Shown piece after piece: positions 8,053 to 16,470 of a stretch of 64,000 nt of DNA. A program made the position numbers and the translations under genes. The notes beneath the pieces were generated by a model, which ran no database searches, had not been told where the DNA came from, and saw only the letters and a program-made list of their open reading frames with translations. The DNA lies in assembly GCF_003994475.1 (NCBI RefSeq), contig NZ_RZNY01000007.1, positions 1-64,000 on the forward strand, read 5' to 3'. The stretch's first letter is position 1. Each line of letters starts with the position of its first letter. The DNA comes from Paenibacillus anaericanus. Its GTDB lineage: Bacteria; Bacillota; Bacilli; Paenibacillales; Paenibacillaceae.

Positions 8053-10246
8053 AATATCGGCTTCCTTCCACTCTCCCATTCAATGCCCCAACCGATCCCA
8101 TGGCTTTGGCGACACCAGGTAAGAACCACAAAGTCATTGCTGTAGTAACTTCCCCTTTCGCATACGTTGCTCTCTCATCCGGATTAATTCCGGTTTCCAT
8201 ACGAATAATGGAGAGCATACGTGATAACCTCTTATCGCTCCTTCCATGTAAGAATAGAAAGATTCGTAAATGATCTTTATACGTTAATTCAATCTTCATA
8301 AAATCACTAAGTGGGATACTCCCCTTCTGGGCAAGAGTCACCATGTCCTCTATCGCCTTCTCAACCCCATATAGTAGAGCAGAGACCAGAATGAGCAGCG
8401 GGTTTCCTTTATTTACGTTCTTAATAAAACCTTCCATTGTTCTGATAGCTAGGCGCATAGTGAAAATCTCCCCATACGCAGCTGCGATATTTCCAGTTGG
8501 ATTATTGAATCCGTACAGTATGTACTCCACTTCCTGCTTATCATAAGCAAATTGTTCACTTAAAGCTTCCAACTTCCCAGTACCGCTACCCTTCAGCAGC
8601 TCATCCAGTGTGCTCACATCAAAATATTGAAAATAATTAGCGATATATTCACTCTGAAAACAACTATCAGACATTCCACTCATAACACCGGATAATCCAC
8701 CATAAAAGGTGTCCATACTTCCCATAGCATCTTCTCCAGCGTCATATGGATCCTGTGATAATGAAGATCCTTCCGTTCCTTCCGCGGAAGAGGCATCTTG
8801 ATTAAGTGTTCGATTTTCACTGAAGTAAGATTCCAATTGATCAAATTGCTCCTGATATTGACTCAATTTATTCTTTAGTTCCTTAAGTTGGGTAAGTATG
8901 TTGCTCGCGTCCTTTAATTTAGCTCCGGCTTGATTCTCTAGTTGTTTGCGTTCATTATCATATGAACGATATCTCTCAAGTGTTGCTGCATTTTCCTCCA
9001 ATATATTGTTAGATCCATGATCGACATATTTCTGCAAGAAAACATCTACTTCTCGACTTGCTGTCACTACAACCGACTTCAGCGAGCCACTCGATGCTGA
9101 GGCCGACATTACGGAGCTCTCTTCAGCAAGCATAGAACTCATCTCACTTTGTAGTTGAGTCAACTGTAAGGCTTGTCCATCAATATCAGATTTAAAATCT
9201 GCAATTAAATCATCTGGAAGTAATAACGATCGACTTTGCTCACGTATTTTTGCGATTTCTTGATTTCCAACAACATTCTCTTTGCCTCCGGTACTCTGCC
9301 CTTCAGATACAGAATTATAGCCATCTTGTGCTGATCTTTGCTCTGATTGCTCGATAATCACTTTCATCTGTTCATTAATTTCCGAAACTTCCTTCAACAA
9401 ATTCCTAGCATTCGCCAAGGAATCCCGATGTTTTACTTGCGCATTCCTTATGGACCGTCCCGCTTCGCTGAAGATATTTGATGCGCCAAGTTGATAAAAT
9501 CCTATACTCATACCGTGCACTCGTTCCAACAATTCTCGTTCACGATCTGCTTCAACCATGCTCTGATAATCAGCATATTGCGATGCCAGATCAGCAGCAG
9601 TCCGAGGTATACCACTAACAGACTCATCGGATAGAGAAAGAGAAGGAGAGCGTGGTAACAATGACGATAATGATTCCACAGTCAACGCTGCCTTCTTTTG
9701 TTTGTCTAGCAACTCATCAAGCTTTGCTTCTCTTTTGTCATACAGCTTCTGTAATTTACCAAGTAAATCTACCGTATTAGACGTCTCCTTCATTACCTGT
9801 GCCATCGGCTTGAATCGATTTATGATATCTAATGCAAAATCGATAGGTGCTTTATACTTCATTTCCTCTCGTATTTGCGATTCAAAAACAGAATATATCC
9901 CGAGTGGTCGTAATAATTCAACAGAGGATGAGTCCAATTTTGCTCTCAGTAAGGGTAGATCATCGCTTCGAACCGCAAGATCGAAGTTATCCTGCAGCAC
10001 TTTAGACATAATATAATTCTCATCCGTCTCTCCATACGCGAATAGACCGTATTGCTCTACTAGCTCCTTATCAAAGGCTGACAGGAGGGAGCGAGCTGCG
10101 GCATGAGTTAGCGCTTCCGCCTTCGTCTGCAGAGCATACATCCGAGCGAAGTCAATGAAGATCGCAACAAATGCAAAAATGACTGTGAAGGTCACAATTA
10201 GAAAAATCGTTACTGCACCATTCTCTGACCTGTCTCTAATAAACAT
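8021..10246 (-). CDS. Large TadG-like pilus-associated protein (DUF5702-type)
   Basis: A 741-residue secreted or membrane-anchored protein. Residues 9-40 (GAVTIFLIVTFTVIFAFVAI) form the N-terminal TadE/TadG-like helix, followed by IDFARMYALQTKAEALTHAA, as in TadG Flp-associated proteins. The middle (about 120-480) is highly charged and coiled-coil rich. The C-terminal 200 residues contain a conserved-looking region (EYILYGF, FLFLHGRSDKRLSRML). It resembles DUF5702-type proteins of Paenibacillus Tad loci. The coiled coils suggest an elongated structural subunit; no enzymatic motif is visible. It lies in the operon between two TadE-like genes. Confidence 0.7.
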   Translation of the reverse strand: MFIRDRSENGAVTIFLIVTFTVIFAFVAIFIDFARMYALQTKAEALTHAAARSLLSAFDKELVEQYGLFAYGETDENYIMSKVLQDNFDLAVRSDDLPLLRAKLDSSSVELLRPLGIYSVFESQIREEMKYKAPIDFALDIINRFKPMAQVMKETSNTVDLLGKLQKLYDKREAKLDELLDKQKKAALTVESLSSLLPRSPSLSLSDESVSGIPRTAADLASQYADYQSMVEADRERELLERVHGMSIGFYQLGASNIFSEAGRSIRNAQVKHRDSLANARNLLKEVSEINEQMKVIIEQSEQRSAQDGYNSVSEGQSTGGKENVVGNQEIAKIREQSRSLLLPDDLIADFKSDIDGQALQLTQLQSEMSSMLAEESSVMSASASSGSLKSVVVTASREVDVFLQKYVDHGSNNILEENAATLERYRSYDNERKQLENQAGAKLKDASNILTQLKELKNKLSQYQEQFDQLESYFSENRTLNQDASSAEGTEGSSLSQDPYDAGEDAMGSMDTFYGGLSGVMSGMSDSCFQSEYIANYFQYFDVSTLDELLKGSGTGKLEALSEQFAYDKQEVEYILYGFNNPTGNIAAAYGEIFTMRLAIRTMEGFIKNVNKGNPLLILVSALLYGVEKAIEDMVTLAQKGSIPLSDFMKIELTYKDHLRIFLFLHGRSDKRLSRMLSIIRMETGINPDERATYAKGEVTTAMTLWFLPGVAKAMGSVGALNGRVEGSRYYVDKQADFSY

Positions 10247-10291
10247 TCTGATTAGATTCCCCCTCCCTTAAGTCAGCACAAATTTATTTGA

Positions 10292-10945
10292 TCATTTGCC
10301 AAACATTTCGAGCGCATCACCTGCCTCGTTCTTATCTACATGATCTTTTCCAGAACCTTTGAATTTCGCGCCATAATATCGTGCCAAGTCCACAATACGA
10401 ATCCACTCTACCGCTTCAACAATGTAGGAAGTGGACTTGCCTCTCTGCGTCACATCACCAATCACTCGCTCCAAGGGTGCAAAAGGTATAAGTCGGTTCA
10501 TGGAGACCGTGATTTTACGAAATAATAATTTATTGTCATATCGCATTACTCCATTGACCCCTTGCGGAATTTCGCCACCCGTATGGCTTAACTTCTGCAG
10601 GGGCAATGGACTATCAGAATTAACTCCACTAGGTAATTGCAAGATTGAAGGTGAAGATTGACCACCCCATCCAAATAGCGCCTGCATCATCCCATCATCA
10701 CTCATTCGCCAATATAAGGAATCGCGTTCTTCAATCTGGAAGGCTCCCGTCCGAGGACTACGATGACTGTTATCCCAGGTGTAAGCACTCCGTTCTGCCG
10801 CTACGGTTGCCATATGACCAAGCAGCACATTCTGATATAAATACAAACAGAAGAACAACATTATCAATATGGAGGTGAAGATAGTCGGGAATACTAGTGA
10901 GGCTTCCAGCGTGAAACTTCCTTCCCGATTTCGAAATAGATTCAT
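10292..10945 (-). CDS. TadE-like pseudopilin
   Basis: A 217-residue protein with NREGSFTLEASLVFPTIFT at residues 6-24, the TadE-type processing and helix region with Glu at the expected position. A single hydrophobic helix runs to about residue 45, then a soluble domain. It starts directly after the flp stop codon (TAG-ATG), so it is translationally coupled to the pilin. Minor pseudopilins of this type are cleaved by the TadV-like peptidase and help initiate the fibre. Confidence 0.78.
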   Translation of the reverse strand: MNLFRNREGSFTLEASLVFPTIFTSILIMLFFCLYLYQNVLLGHMATVAAERSAYTWDNSHRSPRTGAFQIEERDSLYWRMSDDGMMQALFGWGGQSSPSILQLPSGVNSDSPLPLQKLSHTGGEIPQGVNGVMRYDNKLLFRKITVSMNRLIPFAPLERVIGDVTQRGKSTSYIVEAVEWIRIVDLARYYGAKFKGSGKDHVDKNEAGDALEMFGK

Positions 10946-11140
10946 CTAGTTCCCGTCCATAAATTCATCTGTCTTACTCGACGCCTTACCAAGTAAATTC
11001 TCAACAATCTCTTTCAACTGATCTCTGAATATAACCGCGATGATCACAATCACCGCAATAATCAATATCATTTCTAACATCCCAAGCCCATCTTCATTAC
11101 GCCATAATCCCTTGGCCTTTACACGAATCATTTCCAACAT
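10946..11140 (-). CDS. Flp1-family type IVb pilin
   Basis: A 64-residue major pilin candidate. A positively charged leader (about 19 residues) precedes GLGMLEMILIIAVIVIIAVI, where the G-x-x-x-x-E pattern (Glu as fifth residue after cleavage) is the Flp processing motif. The mature protein is a short hydrophobic helix followed by a charged tail, as in Flp/TadE systems. The ribosome site AGGAGGGG is the strongest in the operon, consistent with high expression. Only one flp gene is present here. Confidence 0.88.
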   Translation of the reverse strand: MLEMIRVKAKGLWRNEDGLGMLEMILIIAVIVIIAVIFRDQLKEIVENLLGKASSKTDEFMDGN

Positions 11141-11195
11141 TAGATACCCCTCCTAAATAGATAAAATAAATGAATAGTGACCCTCTTCTCTCAAA

Positions 11196-12071
11196 TTACA
11201 AGTCCATGATCATAAACGCTGGGGCGCCTACTAATACAATGATGACTAAAAACAGTAACATCATCGGGAACATAAGCTTCGAAGATGCTTGCTCTCCCAG
11301 CGTCCGACTAACCACCTTACGCTTCTCCCATAGTGTGTGGGACAATTCATGTAATGCCAGAGCAAAATCATTACCCCCACGACGAAAATTAAGTAACACC
11401 GAAGTAGTAAATGCAGACACCTCCTGGATCCCGCAACGTTTACTGAATCCCTCTAATGCTTGTTGAAAAGAATCCCCACTCTCCCACTCCCGTTGCATTT
11501 GAAATAGTTCACGGTACAAAGGGTGACTCTCTTCCCCACGTTTTCGTTCAAGACATTGTTTGATCGCCTGCTGAACCGTGGATCCAGCCCCGACTAGCAG
11601 TATGATTTTATTTAGTAGTTCCGGTAACTCCAGAATTACCTCATGCTCTCTTTTAACTACTTTTCGATGAAGATCATTCAATAGAGCGGCCGGAAGCAGA
11701 ACAGCAAGTGCAGTTCCCATTATGAGCACGGTATTATCCCCACCCATGAGCAAAGAGAATAAACATCCCGAGGTTAGCAGTAACCAGCTATAAGTGAGCA
11801 TTTCGGCTAGAAATAGCAGTGTGAATTCACCACTACGGCGGTCTCCGCAGATTTTCTGTACGGATCGTTGTATTTTGTAGAAAAAAATGGGACACCTGCG
11901 TGACAAAGAGATCAACATAAGCAAATACAACATGGGCGGTGCTAATTTTTGAAGTCTCAGTCCTTCCATAACCATTCCAGCACTATCGCCATATTGCCCA
12001 ATTGAGCGTATGAATAAGAGTCCCCATCCCGATATCATCACGAGCAAGAGGCCTCCCGTGAACCACATCAT
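11196..12071 (-). CDS. tadC: Tad secretion inner-membrane platform protein TadC
   Basis: A type II secretion F-domain protein of 291 aa. It has membrane segments near the N-terminus, at about residues 90-140 (two) and at the C-terminus, with the F domain between them (ELLNKIILLVGAGSTVQQAI, then LHELSHTLWEKRKVVSRTLGEQ). TadC pairs with TadB to form the membrane platform driven by the TadA ATPase. It has an AAAGGAG site and follows tadB by 15 bases. Confidence 0.87.
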   Translation of the reverse strand: MMWFTGGLLLVMISGWGLLFIRSIGQYGDSAGMVMEGLRLQKLAPPMLYLLMLISLSRRCPIFFYKIQRSVQKICGDRRSGEFTLLFLAEMLTYSWLLLTSGCLFSLLMGGDNTVLIMGTALAVLLPAALLNDLHRKVVKREHEVILELPELLNKIILLVGAGSTVQQAIKQCLERKRGEESHPLYRELFQMQREWESGDSFQQALEGFSKRCGIQEVSAFTTSVLLNFRRGGNDFALALHELSHTLWEKRKVVSRTLGEQASSKLMFPMMLLFLVIIVLVGAPAFMIMDL

Positions 12072-12086
12072 TTATATCCACTCCTT

Positions 12087-12881
12087 TCACACTTTGATGT
12101 CCATAATCTTCATCATTAGCCAGGCACATAAAGCAAAAACTAACAACGCTACAGCCGAGATCACCAATCCTATACCACTATGCATCGGTGACATATAATC
12201 TGGAGAAGACATATCCATAAATACAAGAAAGAACAACGGAGAAACCATCATTACCTTGGATTCAAATCGTTTCTGAGCAATCATGACGCCGATCTCCTGA
12301 CTAATCTCCAGCTTCTCGCTAATAATGGCCGAGGTCCTTCTAATGATCTCTACGAGATCCCCTCCCGAACGCTTACACGTTGTAAATACATCTGCAAAAT
12401 TTCCTATGTCCTCACTCCCCGCTCGGTCACTGAAATCCTGTAGTGCTACTTCAATTGGTTGGCCGTATTCCAACCTCGTACAAATAATCCCGAGTTCCAT
12501 CATTAAATCGTTGTCCCCACCCGGATACAAAAGCCTTAAATCCTCAATCGCATCCCGGAATCCATTCTCCACCGAGCGCCCTGCCACGAGTGAAGAAGAT
12601 AGTGAATAGAGTGCCTGTTTAAAGTTCAGACTGAGTGCATCCCTTCTTCGGCTCAGCAAATATTGACTCCAATATTTTGGTATAAAGGCCGCACCCCCCG
12701 TCATGACTAGCGCGAACCAAAATGAATGAAAAAAAACGTAGCCTATACAGTAGAGCCCTATGCCACTGGCTAGCAAGCATGCCCACTTCTGCCTCACAGA
12801 AAGAACATAAACTTTATAATCTGGCAGCTTCCCCAGGGAACTAGTTACGCTTGTCCCCTGTCGCCTTAACAATGCCTTCAT
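12087..12881 (-). CDS. tadB: Tad secretion inner-membrane platform protein TadB
   Basis: A 264-residue type II secretion F-domain protein, with membrane segments near residues 35-70 and at the C-terminus (two). The F-domain core includes LNFKQALYSLSSSLVAGRSV and then DIGNFADVFTTCKRSGGDLV. It is the partner of tadC. The upstream ATG at 12887 directly abuts GGAGG, so the ATG at 12881 with six-base spacing was chosen. It begins 16 bases after the tadA stop codon. Confidence 0.87.
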   Translation of the reverse strand: MKALLRRQGTSVTSSLGKLPDYKVYVLSVRQKWACLLASGIGLYCIGYVFFHSFWFALVMTGGAAFIPKYWSQYLLSRRRDALSLNFKQALYSLSSSLVAGRSVENGFRDAIEDLRLLYPGGDNDLMMELGIICTRLEYGQPIEVALQDFSDRAGSEDIGNFADVFTTCKRSGGDLVEIIRRTSAIISEKLEISQEIGVMIAQKRFESKVMMVSPLFFLVFMDMSSPDYMSPMHSGIGLVISAVALLVFALCAWLMMKIMDIKV

Positions 12882-12897
12882 ACCCATCCTCCTCCCC

Positions 12898-14124
12898 TCA
12901 GATGCTGCCAGAAGTCATCCCCGCCATCCGCAGCTTATCGTCATGCAGCAGTCTATTGCCCGTTTCAGTCAATCGACCGACGATTTTACCCTCGATCTCC
13001 GCTTCCTCTTTGAAAACATAAAGATGATTAAGTATCACCTCCCCACCCTGGATACCAGCTACTTCAGAGATTTCCGTCACCCGTCTAGAACGATCACGAA
13101 GTCTAGATAAATGAACAAAGATATCGATCGCCGACGCAATCTGTCCACGAACAACCGCCAGCGGCAATTCCGCCCCACTTAATACCATCGTCTCCAACCT
13201 ACTGATCATGTCTGCAGTCCCGTTTGCATGCCCAGTAGATAAGGATCCATCATGTCCAGTGTTCATCGCCTGTAGCATGTCAAGAGCCTCTCCACCCCGG
13301 ACTTCACCCACAACGATCCGATTAGGCCGCATCCGAAGAGAAGAACGGATTAAGTCCCTTACGGAAATCTCCCCTGTACCTTCTGTATTCGCGTTACGTG
13401 TCTCGAGCGATACCAGATTAGGAACGGTGACTATTTGTAACTCTGCTGAGTCCTCGATTGTAATAATCCGTTCATCGGGTGGTATGTATTGGGAGAGTGC
13501 ATTGAGGAATGTGGTCTTACCGGACCCCGTACCACCGCTTATAAAAATATTGTATTTGCTTCGAACCAGCGTCTGAAGAAATGCAGCTGCCTCCGTGCTG
13601 AGTGAATCCCAAGCAACTAACTGCTCCATCGTCATAGGTCGATCTGGAAATTTACGAATCGTCATAGTCGGCCCCTTTAGTGCAACAGGTGGAAGCACAA
13701 TGTTGACCCGTGAACCATTCTTTAGTCTCGCATCCACAATGGGCGATGATTCGTTGACTACCCTATTCACTCCTGAAACGATACTTTGAATAATGTCTTC
13801 AAGTTTCTCTCTAGATTCAAATTTCGTAGGAAGACGATAGACCTCTCCATCTCGCTCAACAAAGATTTCCTCATGGCTATTTATCATAATCTCAGTCACA
13901 GATCGATCATCTACAAGTGGCTGCAATGCATCCAAACCACGAAATGAATCATATAATCTTCGCACCCATTTCCGTTTATCCGCAGCCGTTAAATCAGCCA
14001 ACTTGTCTTCTTCCAGCACACGCCGTTCGATGTAGTCCAGCAATTGATCATCACTTAACGAATAGGTTACATCAAGACCACAGCGAATCTCGCCCCGCAG
14101 GTGTGTAAACAAGTCATCTGTCAC
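12898..14124 (-). CDS. tadA: Tad pilus assembly ATPase TadA/CpaF
   Basis: A hexameric secretion ATPase that powers Flp pilus assembly. Motifs visible are the Walker A GGTGSGKTTFLNAL, the Asp box IITIEDSAELQI, the His box region TGHDGSLSTGHANG, and the Walker B segment RPNRIVVGEVRGGEALDML. Its N-terminal domain has the CpaF hallmark VTEIMIN. I chose the GTG at 14124 over the ATG at 14172. It has GGGAGGG seven bases upstream and overlaps the tadZ stop by 11 bases, a normal coupling arrangement; the protein is 408 aa. Confidence 0.92.
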   Translation of the reverse strand: MTDDLFTHLRGEIRCGLDVTYSLSDDQLLDYIERRVLEEDKLADLTAADKRKWVRRLYDSFRGLDALQPLVDDRSVTEIMINSHEEIFVERDGEVYRLPTKFESREKLEDIIQSIVSGVNRVVNESSPIVDARLKNGSRVNIVLPPVALKGPTMTIRKFPDRPMTMEQLVAWDSLSTEAAAFLQTLVRSKYNIFISGGTGSGKTTFLNALSQYIPPDERIITIEDSAELQIVTVPNLVSLETRNANTEGTGEISVRDLIRSSLRMRPNRIVVGEVRGGEALDMLQAMNTGHDGSLSTGHANGTADMISRLETMVLSGAELPLAVVRGQIASAIDIFVHLSRLRDRSRRVTEISEVAGIQGGEVILNHLYVFKEEAEIEGKIVGRLTETGNRLLHDDKLRMAGMTSGSI

Positions 14125-15268
14125 CCGCTCGCCCTCCCTGACCCACAAACTCTCTATTGTTGAATACATCACGGCATAACCTCAGCACATCACGTTGAAA
14201 TAGGGGCGAGTGAAGTAAAGCTCCCTGCTGTATGCCTGGGTTCCATGAAGAGATGTGAGAAAGAGTTGCCTCCACGGTCATCCCTTTTCTTGGCAAAGCA
14301 GCTGACATCTCCCCAGAATATCGATTTACAGCAAAAAATGTTTTACCCATAATCGAGTTGAATAATGTTGAATTAGACCGCTCCAGATGGGCCAACCAAA
14401 GTTCCGTCTTCTGCATACCACTCCAATCATCCGTTAGTAGCCACACTAATTTGTCTGACCTTTTCATCACCGCCCTACTCCTACTGTTTGGAGATGAATC
14501 GGTATCCACGATTACAGCATCATAGAGACCACTATCAGCAATGTAATCCATCAACTTGATCGTATCTTGCTCTTCCATCTCAAGAATTTCATTTAGATTA
14601 TCTACTGGGCCAAATGTATCACTTTGCAAAATTGAATGTTTGAGCGCATAGGTTGAAACCGAAGGCATAACTGTCTGCTGCCTCTGTTCATCTCCCTTAA
14701 GGTCATATAGAAGTCGAGCGAGTCCAGCACGCTGACTCCCAGCGCGAGTCTCTCCCTGAAATAGGAGTCCGGCATTCACCGTCTCTAAATTCAAATAAAA
14801 CATTCGCTTTCCTTGCATTGCCAACTGTTTTGCCATATTCAATGCGACCGTTGTCTTCCCCGAACCACCGAGGGTAGAATATACTCCTATAACAGGACAA
14901 TTTCCTTCAGTAGGTATTCTCGCTTGTCCTCCTCCTCTGTATAAATCTAGAACGGACGACAACAACGAGTGTAGTGGCTGATACTTCGGTAACTTTCCTA
15001 TGAAATGTTTCTCTACTCCTTCTTCTCCAAGACAAATCCAAGGAATCTGACGGGCATCCTGACTAGATTTATCTCCTATGAAGTAAGGCTCAGCCAATAC
15101 AACATGCACAAGATCACCGGACTCTTCCATGTAGCGTAAAAAAGCATCTTGTCTGCTGAACGCTGTTACAACCAATCTCCTTTGAAAATCACTACAAAGA
15201 ACATAATGCAGGAAGGGCTCAATGTACTGTTCATCTCGAACAGCCAATACGAGTCTGATTGGAACCAT
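14114..15268 (-). CDS. tadZ: TadZ/CpaE-like MinD-family ATPase
   Basis: This is the first gene of the Tad operon. The N-terminal domain (about 1-115) is an atypical receiver-like fold, as in CpaE/TadZ. The C-terminal part is a P-loop MinD/ParA-type ATPase with the deviant Walker A motif YSTLGGSGKTTVALNMAK and a Walker B-like AVIVDTDSSPN. TadZ localises the pilus machine at the cell pole or membrane. The ATG at 15268 was chosen because AAGGA lies ten bases upstream; the longer frame from 15313 would run back into the hairpin upstream of the gene. Confidence 0.82.
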   Translation of the reverse strand: MVPIRLVLAVRDEQYIEPFLHYVLCSDFQRRLVVTAFSRQDAFLRYMEESGDLVHVVLAEPYFIGDKSSQDARQIPWICLGEEGVEKHFIGKLPKYQPLHSLLSSVLDLYRGGGQARIPTEGNCPVIGVYSTLGGSGKTTVALNMAKQLAMQGKRMFYLNLETVNAGLLFQGETRAGSQRAGLARLLYDLKGDEQRQQTVMPSVSTYALKHSILQSDTFGPVDNLNEILEMEEQDTIKLMDYIADSGLYDAVIVDTDSSPNSRSRAVMKRSDKLVWLLTDDWSGMQKTELWLAHLERSNSTLFNSIMGKTFFAVNRYSGEMSAALPRKGMTVEATLSHISSWNPGIQQGALLHSPLFQRDVLRLCRDVFNNREFVGQGGRAGDR

Positions 15269-15295
15269 GCCATCACTATCCTTTCGAGAACATGC

Positions 15296-15343
15296 AAAAA
15301 AAGCACCGCTCAAAAACCGAATATCGGTTCTTGAACGGTGCTT
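15296..15343 (-). terminator. Terminator-like palindrome between the tad promoter and tadZ
   Basis: A 43-base near-perfect palindrome (arms AAGCACCG-TCAA-AACCGA and their complement) is followed on the minus strand by TTTTTTT. It ends 28 bases before the tadZ start. It can terminate the DCC gene upstream, and it also lies downstream of the only good promoter for the tad operon. Confidence 0.8.
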
Positions 15344-15371
15344 CCGCTCTCAATTCCTTAAATTTACAGTT

Positions 15372-15400
15372 AGAATAACATAGTTATTACAGTCAAGCAA
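15372..15400 (-). promoter_or_regulatory. Probable promoter for the Tad operon
   Basis: On the minus strand TTGCTT and TATTCT are separated by 17 bases, with an extended TG one base before the -10. Transcription would start near 15365, about 22 bases before the 15343-15296 hairpin. Confidence 0.55.
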
Positions 15401-15430
15401 GTCCCATTATTGGATTACTTCACCTATGCT

Positions 15431-15853
15431 TTAGCCATCCTTCAAAAAACGTTTACTGAGCTCCTTCGTGGGAACAAGGCAAGTCTCATCCTTACCAAAA
15501 AACCTATAACGGTTTGCAGCAACTAAGCGGTACACCGCATCCCGAATAAAACGTGGTACGATGATCAATCCATATAACAGCGGCCATGGAAAACGTAGTC
15601 TCTTCGCTATACGCAGCGCTCCAGTCGAGCGAATATAGTAGTTGTCTTTTTCTAATACTATGATGGTACCCAAATGTTCCACATGCACACCCTTCTCCTC
15701 CAACAGCCGACGCCCGGCCTCAGATTGTAGGGATGCAAAATGGAAACGGCCCGTAGGATCGCGCTTAATCAAGAATTTGACTACACCTTGACATAGGTGG
15801 CAAACACCGTCAAACAATATAACAGCATCCGGCTCCGAACGTTCCATATCCAT
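15431..15853 (-). CDS. Thiol-disulfide oxidoreductase-like DCC family protein (YuxK-like)
   Basis: A 140-residue DCC-family protein, named for the DxxCxxC motif seen here as FDGVCHLCQG near residue 15. The pattern after it (VKFLIKRDPTGRFHFASLQS) and the C-terminal RFIRDAVYRLVAANRYRFFG are typical. Predicted to have a thioredoxin-like fold with redox activity; the physiological role is unknown. The ATG at 15853 has GGAGGTG nine bases upstream, while the longer frame from 15925 lacks a site and runs into the neighbouring terminator. Confidence 0.85.
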   Translation of the reverse strand: MDMERSEPDAVILFDGVCHLCQGVVKFLIKRDPTGRFHFASLQSEAGRRLLEEKGVHVEHLGTIIVLEKDNYYIRSTGALRIAKRLRFPWPLLYGLIIVPRFIRDAVYRLVAANRYRFFGKDETCLVPTKELSKRFLKDG

Positions 15854-15915
15854 TGACGATAACACCTCCACATAACCATTATAACGAACTCTATAAGTCA
15901 ATAAAATGTGAAATG

Positions 15916-15943
15916 AAAAAAGCACGAGGAATATTCCCCGTGC
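15916..15943 (-). terminator. Intrinsic terminator of the small CPxC protein gene
   Basis: On the minus strand GCACGGGGAATATTCCTCGTGC is followed by TTTTTT. It is located 23 bases after the stop of the gene ending at 15966. Confidence 0.85.
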
Positions 15944-15965
15944 CTATCAGTATTCATTGCCCTGC

Positions 15966-16244
15966 TTATTCGGCCAATGCTTTGTCGAACCATTGTCCCT
16001 CATGCATTTGGCTAGCGATTACTCCCGAAAAATTGTCCATGCATTTGCAGATAAAATCTTTGCGGCAGATAGGACAAGGAGACTGTTGCAGACGGCTAAT
16101 GTTGGTAAGCCGCCATTCCGGATAACGGCTGTAGAATACACGGCATGCCGTGCCATCAACCATTTTAACGACAAACTCGTACAATCCGTCTTTCTCGTTG
16201 CTTCCGGCTTTGGTCACGTTCTCAACACTTGGTCTGTAAGACAT
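15966..16244 (-). CDS. Small Cys-rich protein, probable zinc knuckle
   Basis: I do not recognise a named family. The 92-residue product contains CPICRKDFICKC near residues 56-67, a compact four-cysteine arrangement suited to binding one zinc ion. It is preceded by a short beta-rich region (LYEFVVKMVDGTACRVFYSR). It starts at an ATG with GGGTGA six bases upstream; upstream Met codons in frame lie inside or against that site. It is monocistronic with a strong terminator. The end AEQ-like tail has no signal or membrane segment, so it is cytosolic. Confidence 0.65.
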   Translation of the reverse strand: MSYRPSVENVTKAGSNEKDGLYEFVVKMVDGTACRVFYSRYPEWRLTNISRLQQSPCPICRKDFICKCMDNFSGVIASQMHEGQWFDKALAE

Positions 16245-16388
16245 GGTCATCACCCGTATTATCAAATTTCAATCGTGTTTTAGTACTTAGACATATTAAT
16301 TAATTTTCAGTCCTATGTCAACTTGGAAGCACATGACAATTCATAAAAATCATAACTTTCTAACATTAAAGCACTCGTTTTCACGAAA

Positions 16389-16406
16389 AAGTTTCCCTAG
16401 ACAAAG
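16389..16406 (+). promoter_or_regulatory. Probable MntR operator upstream of mntH
   Basis: AAGTTTCCCTAGACAAAG closely matches the reverse complement of the B. subtilis MntR box as I remember it (TTTGCCTTAGGGAAACTT). It overlaps the -35 region of the mntH promoter, the expected position for repression by manganese-bound MntR. Confidence 0.65.
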
Positions 16407-16425
16407 AATCTTGCGGGTGTACAAT
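16398..16425 (+). promoter_or_regulatory. Promoter of mntH
   Basis: TAGACA and TACAAT are separated by 16 bases, 45 bases upstream of the mntH start. Confidence 0.6.
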
Positions 16426-16470
16426 ATAAATTAAATCAAATTTTATTCTTCTTCGAATAAGGGTGATAGT

